Assembly (NCBI GenBank): GCA_002221725.1
Contig: NJFT01000131.1
Coordinates: 47,583 to 111,582 of the forward strand
Origin: Scedosporium boydii
Lineage: Eukaryota > Ascomycota > Sordariomycetes > Microascales > Microascaceae
Direction: 5' to 3'
Length of the DNA: 64,000 nt
In this document: piece after piece, positions 1-10,732 of the stretch
Layout of the letters: every line of letters starts with the position of its first letter
Position numbering within the stretch: position 1 is the first letter of the stretch
Notes under the pieces: model-generated
What the model was told of the DNA's origin: nothing
The model's input: the letters and a program-made list of their open reading frames with translations, nothing else
The model's database searches: none
Program-made: the position numbers and the translations under genes

Positions 1-1556
1 TCCAGAGCTGAGCTTTAGTCCACATCCTCCCCCTGCTGCAGAGGAGTAAGACTAGAAACGCATGAGGAAATGTCTAGCGAGGTCATTATGCTTTGAAAGG
101 CATAAAAGAGCGAGTGATTTTGCCATGCCCATGTTAGTTCCGCGATAATAGTGCCCCAACTCCTACCGTCGACAGCCGACGTGGTTCAGGTTCAATCTCT
201 CACTCCAAGCATCATCGACTGACAACCTACTTCGGCCTATCGCAGAGATATCGGGCCTCTCTATTAGCCGCAGTTGTTAGTAGAATACTAGGCCTTTAAC
301 TGACGGCGTCCTTCTTCAGGACCCTCAACATTTAGAAATGGAAAGGGTCCTCCCTAGACATTCTTTCAACATGTCTCGTTTCTAATACCCCCTCCCCTGA
401 CTCGAGCATAATGAGACTGTAACACAAGACTCGACAACCAGGCTTGACAGTGGCGCCCCCATCCCTTTTATCCACTTTTACGGCCTGGCGAACAATCCCT
501 CCTCGTGCTTCCGGACCCGTTTCGGCCGGTCCATCTCACCGGGGAAGCATTTCTCGATCTAGTGGCTGGCGCCGGCAGGGACCCAGCTCGCCGGATCTCA
601 ACCGACGAGGACACCTTCCACTGCTCCCCTGCAGTATGATAGCCACGCTCACCAGGCCGAAGGCTGGAAATCGCCCTTCGATGCAATAGTCTCAAATCTT
701 TCAGCAGGCGCCGCAAATATATCACCTCGAAACGGCAAATTATGGCTCCTTCCGTTGACACCTCTCACTGCCCCAACCTGGCCCAGGCGGAGCTGACAAA
801 GCTCAATGCCTGATATCAAACAGCGTTGAATTGATCTCACCCGCAAACCTCAGGGCACACGGACGTCCAGGGATGACAGCCGGCCTCGCCCGTCAGGCGG
901 TTCAGAATAATACTCCCGAGATCCATTTGATTGATTGATGCATTGATTCTGCTTCGTATGTGATGGCAAAGGTGCGAAAGGGTCACTGGAGCTTTGACCT
1001 TCCCCTCGATCCTTCTGCCCATTTGTTCCTTGCTCAGCATCAAATGCTTCAGAATTTTCGAGATCTCTCGCCCTTGTCAACTAAAATGTTCTTAATGTTC
1101 CTAGTGGCGGCACCTCGGAAGCGATAACCCCTGGTTCCATGGCTCCCCTCAAGGCCCAGGTCACCTTCCAACTTGTGATACATTTCCATGTCTGCAAGTG
1201 TATGGTACAGTCCCTTGCAGCTGCTGTGGTGCACTAGCGAAACATCTCCAAATCGCCAAGACAATAAGGCAACATGAATTGGATCACGAATGCTGTACTC
1301 GACCCGAACTATCGTAAATTCCCTGCCACAATGGTAGTTTCCGGTTCTGGGTTTTGGTGGTCCTCCCCTCTCTCAGTCATGGATGACTCTATCATGCTTT
1401 TGGCCCCCGGGTTTTCAATGAAGAAGATAAACTATGAAGTAGAACTTTGAACTCTCCTTTTTATTTCTTCCCTCTTCTTAAATCCTACGTTCGCAATCCA
1501 GTCTTAAAGTCCTCCTTCCCTGTGTGATACCCAGCGGGGCGTGTAGCACCTACAAG
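1..1556. other. Intergenic region, no supported gene
   Basis: Short open frames on both strands show no recognisable domain, no convincing splice partners and no codon continuity. The last 100 bases (about 1440-1556) are pyrimidine-rich, as expected for the promoter and 5' leader of the gene that starts at 1557. I see nothing else in this stretch. Confidence 0.5.
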
Positions 1557-2505
1557 ATGGCCATGCGACTCCTCTCATTCAACAAGGACCGTATATACGT
1601 TGCGCTCTACTTCATCAAGGGTGAAAATGCGTGAGTTCTATCCTCCTCGTATCCCCTCGGGGCTCGAGTCATAGACAAGAAATTTGTCGAGAGTTCGGCT
1701 TATGAAGTGGTTAAAGCTTCCTCAACTCACCTGTGTTGAATATGTTCGGCGCTCAATAACCACGACGAGGTTGTAGAAGGGAAAACTAACACCAACCCCT
1801 CTTTCCTGTTCTCCAGATACCACTGGGCCCTTCTAGTATCGCCAAAAACCGAGTCCTCCTCGACTAAGGCCACGACTCAATATCACACCGCCAACAAACT
1901 CCTCCTCCGAGGCGGAGCTCTCAGATCCACCTGGGAGTACGAGAAGAATGCCGTCGAGAGTGCGCCCGCCGGTTCAGAGGATGTGAAGCCGTTTGTCAGG
2001 ATACTTATCGGCAAGCTCCGCGGGTCCAAGGCCCAGTTCGAGGCGTCGGTTGAGAAGGTGCAGATTGTGCAAGACGTAAGTGGAACACCGGGAGCCGAAA
2101 TTCTCGACGCCAACTTTCAAGCTTTAGGAACGGTTTTAGGAGGCTAATTAGGACACTCTCTTTCCTTTTTGTAGAACCCTGAGTGGACGTGTCGGACCTG
2201 GGTTAAAGATGCCCTAGAACAGCTCCAAAAAGACGGCGTCATAGGTTCGTTCCCCCATCCCACTCCTCTCACCTCAGATCTCTTCTCTCACCGATGCGAT
2301 GAGAGTATGTCACATTCCATTGCTCCCCAGAACGGAGCTGACAATTCCCACCGATATAATAGATAGCTCCGTTAAGGACTGGGACAAGATTGAGAAGGAA
2401 AGCATCTCATACGCTGATAGGAAGAAGGGTGAGGGACGACTCGGCTGGTGGACAGGGACAGCGCCAACATATGATCTTGTATTAGGTCGCGAGATTGTAA
2501 AGTAG
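1557..2505 (+). CDS. DUF6914-like fungal protein of unknown function
   Basis: Four exons: 1557-1630, 1817-2075, 2175-2244 and 2363-2505, giving 181 residues. All three introns have GT-AG ends and the phases agree. The N-terminus reads MRLLSFNKDRIYVALYF, then an alternating strand with the motif YHWALLV, a central segment ending in EKVQIVQD, and a Cys/Trp patch NPEWTCRTWVKDAL. The last exon ends in a Lys/Glu-rich segment and YDLVLGREIVK. This order (VALYF, YHWALLV, WTCRTWV) is that of a common fungal family I know as DUF6914; no biochemical role is established as far as I know. There is no signal peptide or membrane segment, so a soluble protein is likely. The start was chosen because the second Met (MRLL) lies two codons downstream and the frame is closed above. 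Family assignment is from memory. Confidence 0.72.
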
Positions 2506-3834
2506 GATCGGAGACGTTGAGAGGGTTAAATGGGGGAAGGGAAAGGAGATATTCACAATGCAGACTGTGACCCCTCTGGCGTGGCCGTTGGTTCAGAATC
2601 ACTTTCACACATCCCATGGATGTCACGAGAATCCAATGCAAGCAATTCAATGAGCCGGGGTCCAATACCTTAAAGTGTCGATTGACTCCAAGTCCGTCTG
2701 TGAAGTAACCCTGGTCCTCCGATCCTGGCTAAAAGCGTCCACACCCCCCACGGGGAACACAACCCAGGACCCCTGGTCATCGACAGCAGGATGCAGAGAG
2801 CAATTGGAACAAATTGGCATCCCAGCCAATCTAATCTTGTAAACAGCCCACGAGGCAGACGGCCCAGGGAGAACCGTGTGCTACATCTTCTTCTTCTCAC
2901 GACGGACCCTTCCCGTAGGATCAAGGGATAGAGTACTGGTTCTCGTCCGCAAAGTATTTTTAGACATCTTCGGAGCTAGCTATTATCGTCTAGGAAGAAA
3001 GAAGTCTTGGACGTTACTCGAGTAGTTCTCACGAATTCGACAGTGTCTCGGACCCCGAATAATAACTTCTCTAACTTCCACTTCAAATCTCTTGGACACT
3101 TTATCCCATTGGAAATAGGTCTTTACGAAGTGCATCCCACGTGTTCATGACCCTTCCTCACCGGCTGTACCTGTAGAACCTGTGTGACGTGGAAATCCTA
3201 CCTCCGTGGCCTTACACACCCTCACCCTCGCCCTCACCCTCACCACAGAGGCATCACATACCTGTAGGGTCACCCTGGATTTCTCTGCGTCCATCACTCT
3301 TGCCCTAATGTAGGCGGTACGTAAACACCGCATAGAAAACTGCTTACCCCTTGCTTCCTCACCGCTCCTCGTCGACAGCGGTCTTTCTTGTCCTTGCCAT
3401 TTGAGGAAACAGGAGGCGTGCGCTCTTGTCATTCCTAGGTCACCACTCCTCCCGCTTCCCAATAGCAGGGCCACGTGTCGCGGGTTCGAAGTAGTGTCCG
3501 ACGCCCACTGCTCTGTACCAAGTATGCCGTGTCGTCCCCTCTCCAGCCAAGGCAGTGGATGTTATCAGTAACACAAATACAACAGCTCACCTCAGCCCAG
3601 CCAATTACAACACGCAAATCCGCCAATATTCACCTTCAAGAGGGAAGAAACAAGACGGTTATCCGGATCAGAATAATGGGAACTGAATAATGGGTACACA
3701 CGAGCATCGTCCTGCTCGCAAACATTTACACCTCTAGCCTCGTGGCCGGCAGTATATCAAGGCCATATTCCAGCCTCCCCAGCCAGGACTGAACGAGACG
3801 TCTCACCCCTCCTCCCGGTCTCAAAGACCTCCTC
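2506..3834. other. Intergenic region, no supported gene
   Basis: The stretch separates the DUF6914-like gene from the 3' end of the proteasome gene. A short run of CCCTCA-type hexamers lies at about 3216-3246; it is too short and of the wrong unit to be telomeric. Open frames here (for example 3145-3474 on the minus strand) lack homology and splice context. It probably holds the two 3' untranslated regions. Confidence 0.4.
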
Positions 3835-4863
3835 TTACAGCTGCCTCACCTTGTACCCCGTATCCGGGAGGTACAGATGCCTGTCCGCACCCTTGGCCGT
3901 CAACACCACCATGCGAATAACACCGCCAGAGCTTCCATCCCACTTGATGGCCTCCGCAAGCGCTCCCTTGACGAAATCGACAGCCTCGTTCTCCTCCATG
4001 CCCTCCTTCCAATTCGCGTCGCAGTAACCGTAGATGTACGTAGAGCCGGACCCGCCAATAGCGTAGGCCTGCTTGTGTAGGGATCCTCCCAGAGGAATGG
4101 AGTATACTTGGCCGCCGTGTCGCTCGTCCCAACCGGCAATGATGAGTCCCGCACTATTGAACATCACTTTTGTCAGTCTCCTGTCACACACACACTCTCC
4201 CCCTCTTTCTAAAAAAGCCCATATGCCGACATGATACGTACGAGAGGCTATCCTTGTTGGAGTAGCAAATCTCCTGGAAAAGAGAAGCGGCAGTCTGCGT
4301 CGTCGGGGGCTGGCGGTTGACAGCGGCGTAGAGACCGAGATAGTATTGGACGATGTCGGCGACGGCCTGGGTATCGGCGGCGGAGCCGGATCGGCAACAC
4401 CAAATGGTGTCGTGGACTTGTGTGAGCTTGTCGGTTACACGGTTCGCAATGTAGGCGCCGGTCGTCGTTCGCGAGTCAGCTCCTACAGGGTTGTCAGCCT
4501 CTCAAGGCCCACCTTACCATGAGTTTAGGTCGAGGGGTAGCAAGTTAGGACGTACCTAGGATAACTCCATCCTTGAATGTTACGGCCATACTGTATTTGA
4601 GGTCAGCGCTTGATGCGGTCGCCGCAATTGGGGCGGACTACTGACATCGACGTTCCCAAGCTGTGAATCGTTAGCTCAAATGGTCCAGTTATCAGGCGCA
4701 GCGCGGATCCTGGGCCCCAACTTACTTCACCTCGCCCTTCTTTAACCTGTCCATGTCAAGATGGATGCCATCTAAAGCTTCAGTCAGCGTCGCAGCTCGC
4801 CGCAGATTAGCGTCAGAGCTCGCTCCCACCTTCATTCATCATGCCAGTGTTGGTGAACTCCAT
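3835..4863 (-). CDS. PRE3: 20S proteasome beta-1 (caspase-like) subunit
   Basis: Six exons on the minus strand: 4863-4830, 4771-4726, 4660-4646 (15 nt), 4590-4556, 4482-4242 and 4153-3835, giving 229 residues. Residues 1-29 form a propeptide ([16 protein letters not shown]...) removed by autocleavage at Gly29-Thr30. The mature chain begins [20 protein letters not shown]; Thr1, Asp17 and Lys33 of the catalytic set fall at the correct spacing (GADS and TDK motifs). The conserved [13 protein letters not shown] segment of beta subunits follows. Thr1 proteases with this sequence cut after acidic residues in the 20S core. Beta-1 is preferred over beta-2 and beta-5 because of the short propeptide, the TSIMAV start and the [15 protein letters not shown] segment. 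The catalytic junction is encoded by the 15-nt microexon; without it Thr1 is lost. Neighbour Erv2 is on the same strand about 660 bp upstream, and nothing suggests shared regulation. Confidence 0.93.
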
Positions 4864-5521
4864 GATGTAAACTGTCGGTATTCCTGGTAGATATCAATGG
4901 GGTCGGGTCTTCGTTGGATGCGGCAATTAAACGAGGCCGTCGATTTCGATTTCGTTTGTTTCGAATCGCGGAGTTGGGTTAGAAAGGGATGGGTGCTGAG
5001 ATGTCGAGGCTGGAGGTGAGCTTCCAGCTCTTGCTACAGGCAGCTCTGGGCAACGCGTTGCTGTTGCTGCGAGTGCATCACCGCCTTGCTGAATAAGCAA
5101 TGCATACAAAGTCACGTGTTTATTGGACCATATCAAATCTCTGGATCAATATCAAAATGGATAAGAAAAGGTGGCTTGAAGTCCAAAGAACTGAAAAAGC
5201 GCAACGAATTGACCCCGTCAGAATCCGAAGGGCTGTCTATAATTTACATCTCTTTCGATGGCGAGGATACCTTCTCCCATGGTGTGGAGTGGGCAATAAA
5301 GTGGCTTCCGTCCTGCCTTGCGATGATTCAAGTTGTCATGTAATTATGTACAGAGTCTGATTTGGCAGCTCTTGCTCCTCGTTCTCCAAATTATGTACAA
5401 ATCGAGGGCATAACCAAGCTTTCATCCCTCTACTTTAGCTGGAAATATGAAATCATACCCGAGACGCCGTGTATATACATTAGATCCCTCTCTTTTCTCC
5501 TCTATTACTGTCGCTCCTCTC

Positions 5522-6279
5522 CTATTGTAATTCAGCCTTATCCGCCTCCTCGTCCTCCTTCTTCTTCTCTCCCTCCCCTTCCCCCTCCTTATGCCCCTCC
5601 TCACCACACCCACAATCGTAGAAATCACCAATCTTGGTACAGTCGAACTCGGGCTTGTGCAACCTCTCATTCACCAGGTTATGCATAAAACACGCCCATC
5701 CGGCGGCCGCGTTCCTCGAGCCCGTCTGAGGCGGGTACTTGGCCAGCAGCCCCCGGAAGTGGACGGCGCAGTCGCCGCAGGGGTATAACCTCGCGAAGAG
5801 CTGGATGTAGGTCTTGAGGGCGAGACTGTCATCTTCGGTGGGCTTCTCGGGGAAGCGGGCCATCATCGTGTGGAATAGTTTCCAGGAGGCGCGGCCGAGT
5901 TCGGCTCTGCAGGCGGGTTTTGGGTCAGTATCATCTTGGCTACAAGAAAAGGTGAGGAGTAGTAAACTTGGGGGGGGAGGGTGTGGAACAAAGGCAAGTC
6001 GTACTTGATCGTGGCGTTCTCCAGCTTGGGTGCAATGGAGCCTCCGCTGAGAATGCTATCCGGAATAGTCCCGAAATCTACCTTGCTCGCGTCCTCCGTG
6101 GTCGCCTTCTGGTTCCCTGGCCCGGCATGTGCATTATGTTGGGTCACGGGTGATACATCGCCGGGTACGCGGGGCACCGAAAGTGTGCCGTCTGATGGGC
6201 CGGAGAAGAGGTAGAAGAGGGTGAAGCAGGCAAAGAAGCCCAGCACTACTATAAGAGAAAGATGTTGGCGGCGTGCCAT
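5522..6279 (-). CDS. ERV2: Erv2-type FAD-linked sulfhydryl oxidase
   Basis: Two exons (6279-6005 and 5906-5522; intron 5907-6004) give 219 residues. Residues about 8-26 are a hydrophobic signal anchor (LSLIVVLGFFACFTLFYLF), followed by a low-complexity linker and then the Erv/ALR domain from about residue 92: ELGRASWKLFHTMMARFPEK, the redox-active PCGDCAVHF (CxxC), and the FAD-binding stretch WACFMHNLVNERLHKPEFDC with a shuttle-type CGC pair near the C-terminus. The family forms disulfides de novo in the ER lumen and passes electrons to oxygen. The N-terminal anchor and lack of a mitochondrial presequence favour Erv2 over Erv1. The tail after the domain is Glu/Lys-rich (about 25 residues). 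The splice joins ATIK to AELGRASW in frame. Confidence 0.93.
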
Positions 6280-7222
6280 GGCGTGGGTTTCCTTTCTATT
6301 CTCGAATTCGGGAAGAAAGGGTCAGGTGAACCGTCGGCGAGGTAAGGAAGGTCGTTCAGGTTAATGGCTGGGGGGCAAGACGATTCGAGGGAGTGTTGTT
6401 TAAAAATATTAAAAATAGAAATAAAAATAAGATAACCCAGAATGACGTTTGACGTCCTTCCGTAGGTAACTAGCTTTCAGGGAAAGAAAAGTTCGCAATG
6501 GAAGAAAGGCCTCTCGCTCAGCTACAAGGCTGACGGCGCATTAAGATGAGCAAGTTGTCTAGATGGACTCATGGTGGTTCGAGAATCGGGGGTTCCTGGC
6601 ATTTAGCCCGTCTACCAATGACCCAAAGAGGGCTTAATTAGGCAAGGATGCTCCTTTCCTCCCGCCTGGCATGGGTGGGTCAATTCATCCGCTCAGACTG
6701 TCCATTCCTTCACCAGCTTTTCAAAACACCTTGCGCTTAGTCATCTGGCCTCCACTGACACCAAGGACGCCGGATCTTATTGTTCTTGTTCATTCCGAAA
6801 CGGGGCCCTCGGGCAGGTTCCGGGGAATTAGAAAACCGGTGCGAGATGCACTTATTTATATATTTATATACTTCGTATAGCCTGGCATATTATCGGTCCT
6901 TGTCTCAATTGTGCACGAACAGAGGATCGAAGCCTCATTTCACGGAGATGGGAGATGCCGATCAAACCACGCTGGACTCCAGTTCTCACCACCACCTACG
7001 TTGTTGAAGATGTCACCCGTCCCCGGCGGCGCCTCTGGACCCAGTGGGAGAGATATGCCCGGCAGTGTATTTTCCCCCTTCTCCTGAGTGCTTCTGTCAT
7101 CATAAACTCCCATAGTTCCAACTCCTAGCAATGCCTCTGGATCCGGCTGGTGGGCGGCCCTCCGTCTTGCATTCTTTTCTCGGCACTACTCATTACCGCG
7201 GGTTGTGATCCCACTGGTAGTG
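6280..7222. other. Intergenic region upstream of ERV2
   Basis: Contains an AT-rich patch at about 6400-6435 (runs of aaaata/aaaataa) in the presumed ERV2 promoter. Otherwise there are only short frames without homology. No RNA gene is recognised. Confidence 0.4.
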
Positions 7223-8318
7223 TTAATGAGGCTTTGTGCGGCATACCCCCGACCGCCCCCGGACCGGTGGTCTCCGAACATGGATGGCGAACGATGAAGT
7301 ACCTGTGTAGGGGGAAGAGATGAGCGTCTGTCCCAGCTCTGATTGTGATTCAAGGCTCCCGGCTCCAGCAGTCGAAGCCGAAATAACTATTGAGGCCACT
7401 GCTAAGGCCGCCAGGTCCTGCTGCCTCGCACTGGTATTATGCGAATCACTCATGGCGTGTTGATGCTGCTCAAAGATTGGGTGGATGAAACGCTGTTTGG
7501 CGGCCGCGTAGGCCTCGGGCTCGTCTCTGCATCGAGCGATCTCATTGATGCTCTCGTCGACCGTGGTATTGCGCAGGTTCTCCAAGAATTTGGTGGATGA
7601 CTGCGAAATGAACCATTCGCTCTCCTCATAATCTAGGTATCGCCCAGCATCAGCTACTCCGAGTCATGAAACATGGGCAGAGCAGTCCCGCTGCAGAGGT
7701 GTACTTGCAAGGTGATGGGACATGGGCACTGTCATCGAGATTGAAAAGAACGCGGTACGTCCCCCGCCATTTACCAGCCCCCGACTTCTTCGAGAGCCTG
7801 CCCGGGAGCTTTTCTCGTTGGCCCCTATCATTTCCTTCAATTGGATCTCTCGCTAAGATAGTTTCGGACCATACGCACGGAGGCTCCAGGCGCTGGTGGT
7901 CGTACAACTTGTCTTTGTCCAGAAACTGCTCCTGGCAACGGGTGCACGAGGGCCTTTGCCGGTGCTTTCTCAAGATGTGCTCCCTATTTTTTGTCAATGT
8001 CTGTCCTGGAGTTGCACGGACACAGTCGGATCCCAACTTACTTGAGTCGACTATAGTTCTCAAACCCCCCCCCCGGGCCTGGCCCCCGACATGCCCCCTA
8101 GTTGAACCGCACTGGGTCCCGCTTGTGATAGGGACAAGCAAGCCTCTTCTTCTCTTGCTCGGCCGATCTCGTTTCACCACCCCCACCGCCATTGCTATCT
8201 CCATTCCCTGACGGCGTATCATCATTGGTACCGTCATCGCCTGTGCGAGCCCGTTTCCTCGGAGTTGCCTTCTTTCTCTTCCAGAGCCGCGGCCGGTGGG
8301 CTCCACCCCGGTGTGCCT
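7223..8318 (-). pseudogene. Disrupted fungal C2H2 zinc-finger protein
   Basis: The minus strand carries the hallmarks of a large fungal C2H2-like family. From about 8290 one frame gives a basic nuclear-type segment (WKRKKATPRKRARTGDD), a Gly-rich linker, and RLACPYHKRDPVRFN. A TAG stop then interrupts at 8098-8100. The same frame resumes with ACRGPG..FENYSRLK, is joined by intron 7984-8041 to EHILRKHRQRPSCTRCQEQF, and continues through KWRGTYRVLF to HVPSP. A GC-AG intron (7654-7708) then joins DAGRYLDYEESEWFISQ and a tail ending at 7223. In intact relatives the Cys/His pairs CPYHK...CRGPG...HILRKH and CTRCQEQF...H...C form the fingers. The upstream side cannot be joined in frame to the exons at 8447-9010. 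The TAG lies beside a run of ten C (about 8064-8073) and fits TGG to TAG. Regulatory or DNA-binding role is inferred only. An unrecognised intron or a sequence error could be the cause instead of true decay. Confidence 0.6.
7654..7708 (-). other. Predicted GC-AG intron (55 nt)
   Basis: On the minus strand the donor reads T|GCAAGT, the extended consensus typical of GC-AG introns, and the acceptor is GTAG. Removing 55 nt joins VPSP (phase 1) to SDAGRYLDYEESEWFISQ, the sequence expected after the IPSP motif of this zinc-finger family. Any GT donor nearby gives the wrong phase or a stop. Confidence 0.5.
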
Positions 8319-8446
8319 ACCCACCGTATCCGGCCTACCATCTTCCCCATCGCAAGCCTGCCCAGGCTCCTGCTCTTGCCCTCGAAGCCCGAGAGCAGAG
8401 TCTGTTGATATTGGAGTCTGCGGTGCAAGGCCCGCCGGCTCCGTGG

Positions 8447-9010
8447 TCAGAATAGGATCTTTGTGTTCTGGGCAAGAGCTAGGTATTTGGGCATCCTCCC
8501 CTTTCCGGTTATATTGTGACCATCCGTTTGGCCTTTCTCTTCTTCGGGATTGGGCGCCTAGATGGGAATATCAGTGGTTATGTTCACGTCTGGGCCGCCC
8601 TTCAAACTCTTTCCTACGCCGGGGGCCGAAATAGAACAGGTACGTACCAGTAATAAGCAGTTCGCATTAATAGAGGCGACAAGCTTTGGCGTTTCACCGT
8701 GAATTATTGAAATGAGGTCGACGTTCTTGACTATCTGGAGGAGTTTCCTGCGCATGAATTCTGCCCGAAGAATCGTCATGGGTCGGTTGACTTTCGTCAC
8801 TCGCTCTTCTGTCTGAATGTTAGTGATGCAGATTCGCCGAGTTGACGGAATCACATCAAGAGGCAGGTTACATTTACAATGACATACCTCGACTAACAGA
8901 GAGCTCATCCCTCTCGCGTCTTTGACCGGAACTATCCCCAAACGCCCTGAATCAACTCCATTATCGAATGGAGCTCTCTCGCTTTTCCGATGCGAGCTAT
9001 AGGAAGCCAT
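8447..9010 (-). CDS. Hypothetical protein, possible N-terminal part of the zinc-finger gene
   Basis: Three exons (9010-8888, 8812-8648, 8557-8447) with clean GT-AG introns (8813-8887, 8558-8647), all in phase 0, give 132 residues starting MASYSSHRKSERAPF. The central exon encodes a basic-hydrophobic segment (FMRRKLLQIVKNVDLISII, then GETPKLVASINANC) suggestive of helices. I recognise no family. It ends 130 bp before the disrupted zinc-finger frame on the same strand, so it may have been the 5' part of that gene. No in-frame splice connects them. The two strong introns are the best evidence that it is, or was, transcribed. Confidence 0.4.
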
Positions 9011-9423
9011 ATTCTCATAACTGCCTAGAAGTAAGCTTGGGGGGATCGTTTGCTCTGCGAAAGAGCTTCGCTCAGTTGATCAAAAAGGCTTCTTGGTAGA
9101 GGAGTGTCGCTTGGATATATGGGAGGGTGCCATCGTGTCTTGAGCAACCAGCGGGTTTTAAAGCAAGATCTTCTAGTGTTAGTGGTGTCGTCAGACTTGC
9201 TCGGGGAGGGGTCGATGATTTGGTCGTTAATACAAGGCAGGGGAAGCTGTAGGGGTGATGTGGGATGTCAATGATCAACAGATGTCCCGATGCACTCTGC
9301 AGAACTGCGAGGTGATGGCCTGACTTCCACTGCTCTGACTGGCAAGGCTCTCAAGAGACGGCCATCCTCAGATGCTCGTAGACCGCGGATAGCAGAAAGA
9401 ACTGGAAAGGCAGAGATTGGTTA

Positions 9424-9756
9424 ATGCAGACTCGAGGGGATAATCGGAAAAAAGAACCAAAAGAGGAAGAACCAAAAGAGGAAGAACCAAAAGAGGAAGA
9501 ACCAAAAGAGGAAGAACCAGAAGAGGAAGAGCCAGAACAGGTTGCGCCAGACCAGGATGTGTTAGGACAGGATGTGGTGCAGGATTTGCCAGAACAGGAC
9601 TTTCAAAACATGATTTTTCAAAACATGATTTTTCAAAACATGATTTTTCAAACCCCGATTTTTCAAAACACGATTTTTCAGAACATGTTTTTTCAGAGCA
9701 GGATGCGCCAAAGTGGCAGAACCATAAGTAGGTCGACTGGGAGCTGGCCAATCTGA
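9424..9756 (+). CDS. Repeat-coded acidic/pentapeptide-like ORF, doubtful
   Basis: An uninterrupted frame of 110 codons spans both 15-bp arrays. It would encode a Lys/Glu/Pro block, a short Gln/Asp/Val-rich linker (VAPDQDVLGQDVVQDL) and then about seven FQNMI-type pentads. The opposite strand is also open (202 codons, with LVLPL and FEKSC pentads). Open frames on both strands follow automatically from a 15-bp period without stops, so coding is not shown. No homology is recognised beyond a superficial pentapeptide-repeat look. Confidence 0.15.
   Translation: MQTRGDNRKKEPKEEEPKEEEPKEEEPKEEEPEEEEPEQVAPDQDVLGQDVVQDLPEQDFQNMIFQNMIFQNMIFQTPIFQNTIFQNMFFQSRMRQSGRTISRSTGSWPI
9454..9536 (+). repeat. 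15-bp tandem repeat (about 5 copies)
   Basis: The unit is a purine-rich 15-mer (aaaagaggaagaacc), near-identical for the first four copies and diverging in the fifth. Read on the plus strand it encodes repeated KEEEP; on the minus strand repeated LVLPL. It sits inside open frames on both strands (9424-9756 plus, 9368-9976 minus). Confidence 0.85.
9600..9697 (+). repeat. 15-bp tandem repeat (about 6-7 copies)
   Basis: A second array with a 15-bp period (unit ttttcaaaacatgat and variants) begins about 65 bp after the first array. Copies diverge progressively to the right: an aacatg core becomes acccc, aacacg and gaacatg. Plus-strand reading gives FQNMI pentads, minus-strand reading FEKSC pentads. 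Confidence 0.85.
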
Positions 9757-10379
9757 TGGGGTTTCCCCTCAGCTCAACTGCGAGTGTTGCGCCAGAGCGC
9801 AGAGCCAATCTGACCGCCATCACTTCACGCCGCATTGCAGCGGTCCATTGATTCGCCAAATCCTGGCCTGAGCAGGACCGAAATAGGGAGCACGTAACCC
9901 TTGTCCTGTGGCTGCCATGTAGAAAATCCCCACCGCGGTGCGCAACTAATTGCGGTACCCTTTCGCGCGAGCGCAATCATCCCCGATACAGCACCGCCAA
10001 GCCGGCGCAGAGCGGGGCCTTTTCCCGTTCGAGACGCAATGGACCTCGAGGCGCCACACCGTTGGTTGGGCTGTTGCTCGCTGAGAATGTGCTTGCGCTG
10101 TCCCGGGATGTGCCTCGAGAGCGAGATCATGGAATTGGGCACACGCGACGTAGCGGACAATGAGAGAAATAACTAAAAGCGCTCAGCGCGAGAGACTAAC
10201 ACATGGTGAAATTAAAACTATAAGAAGGCTTATCAAGGGCCGTGGGATCGCTCGAGCCGATGCCAGACAACTCTCACGATAGACTCTCTTCCCCAAGCTT
10301 CCCTGGAGACTTTACGTGACACCAATTCGGACGGTTTCAACCATCTCTTACTTCGAAAACGAATACTTACACGACGAGG

Positions 10380-10732
10380 ATGTCGGCTTCTACGATGAAT
10401 AGAGCCCCTACTGGGCAGAACGGGTGAGTAGTAATTCAAGCACATACGAACTGAGGGAACAGGAGGGGATCGTGACAATAGGTCGAAGGGGAACAAAGCT
10501 CTAACACCCCACATTACACAGCGAGGGCAGCAATGGCAGCCAGTACTCAATGACTGCGTTTCTTCTCAACTCCGACAAATCTCCCGTCTCTGAGAGGCTC
10601 GCAGCCCAGGCCATCACGGGGCTCGACAACACGACGGTTCGCCTACAGAGCCAAAGCAGAAACGTCTGCCAGCTGGTCCAGGTTATCAAGACGGCGGAAT
10701 CTGCTGGGAGCAGCATGGCCCAGAGCGAATGA
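10380..10732 (+). CDS. Small unknown protein, 84 residues
   Basis: Two exons (10380-10423 and 10522-10732) are joined across a well-formed intron: donor GTGAGT, branch-like CTAAC at about 10500, acceptor ACACAG. The product begins MSASTMNRAPTGQNG, has a Ser/Asn-rich head, then a probable helical segment (SERLAAQAITGLDNTTVRLQ and NVCQLVQVIKTAESAG). No Cys pairs, signal peptide or membrane segment are seen. I do not recognise the family. A second Met five codons in is an alternative start. The consistent intron phase and helix-like composition support a real small gene. Confidence 0.5.

Noticed and set aside
3216..3246. CCCTCA/CCCTCG repeats resembling telomeric DNA
   Set aside because: Only about five units, and the fungal telomere unit is CCCTAA; flanked on both sides by unique sequence.
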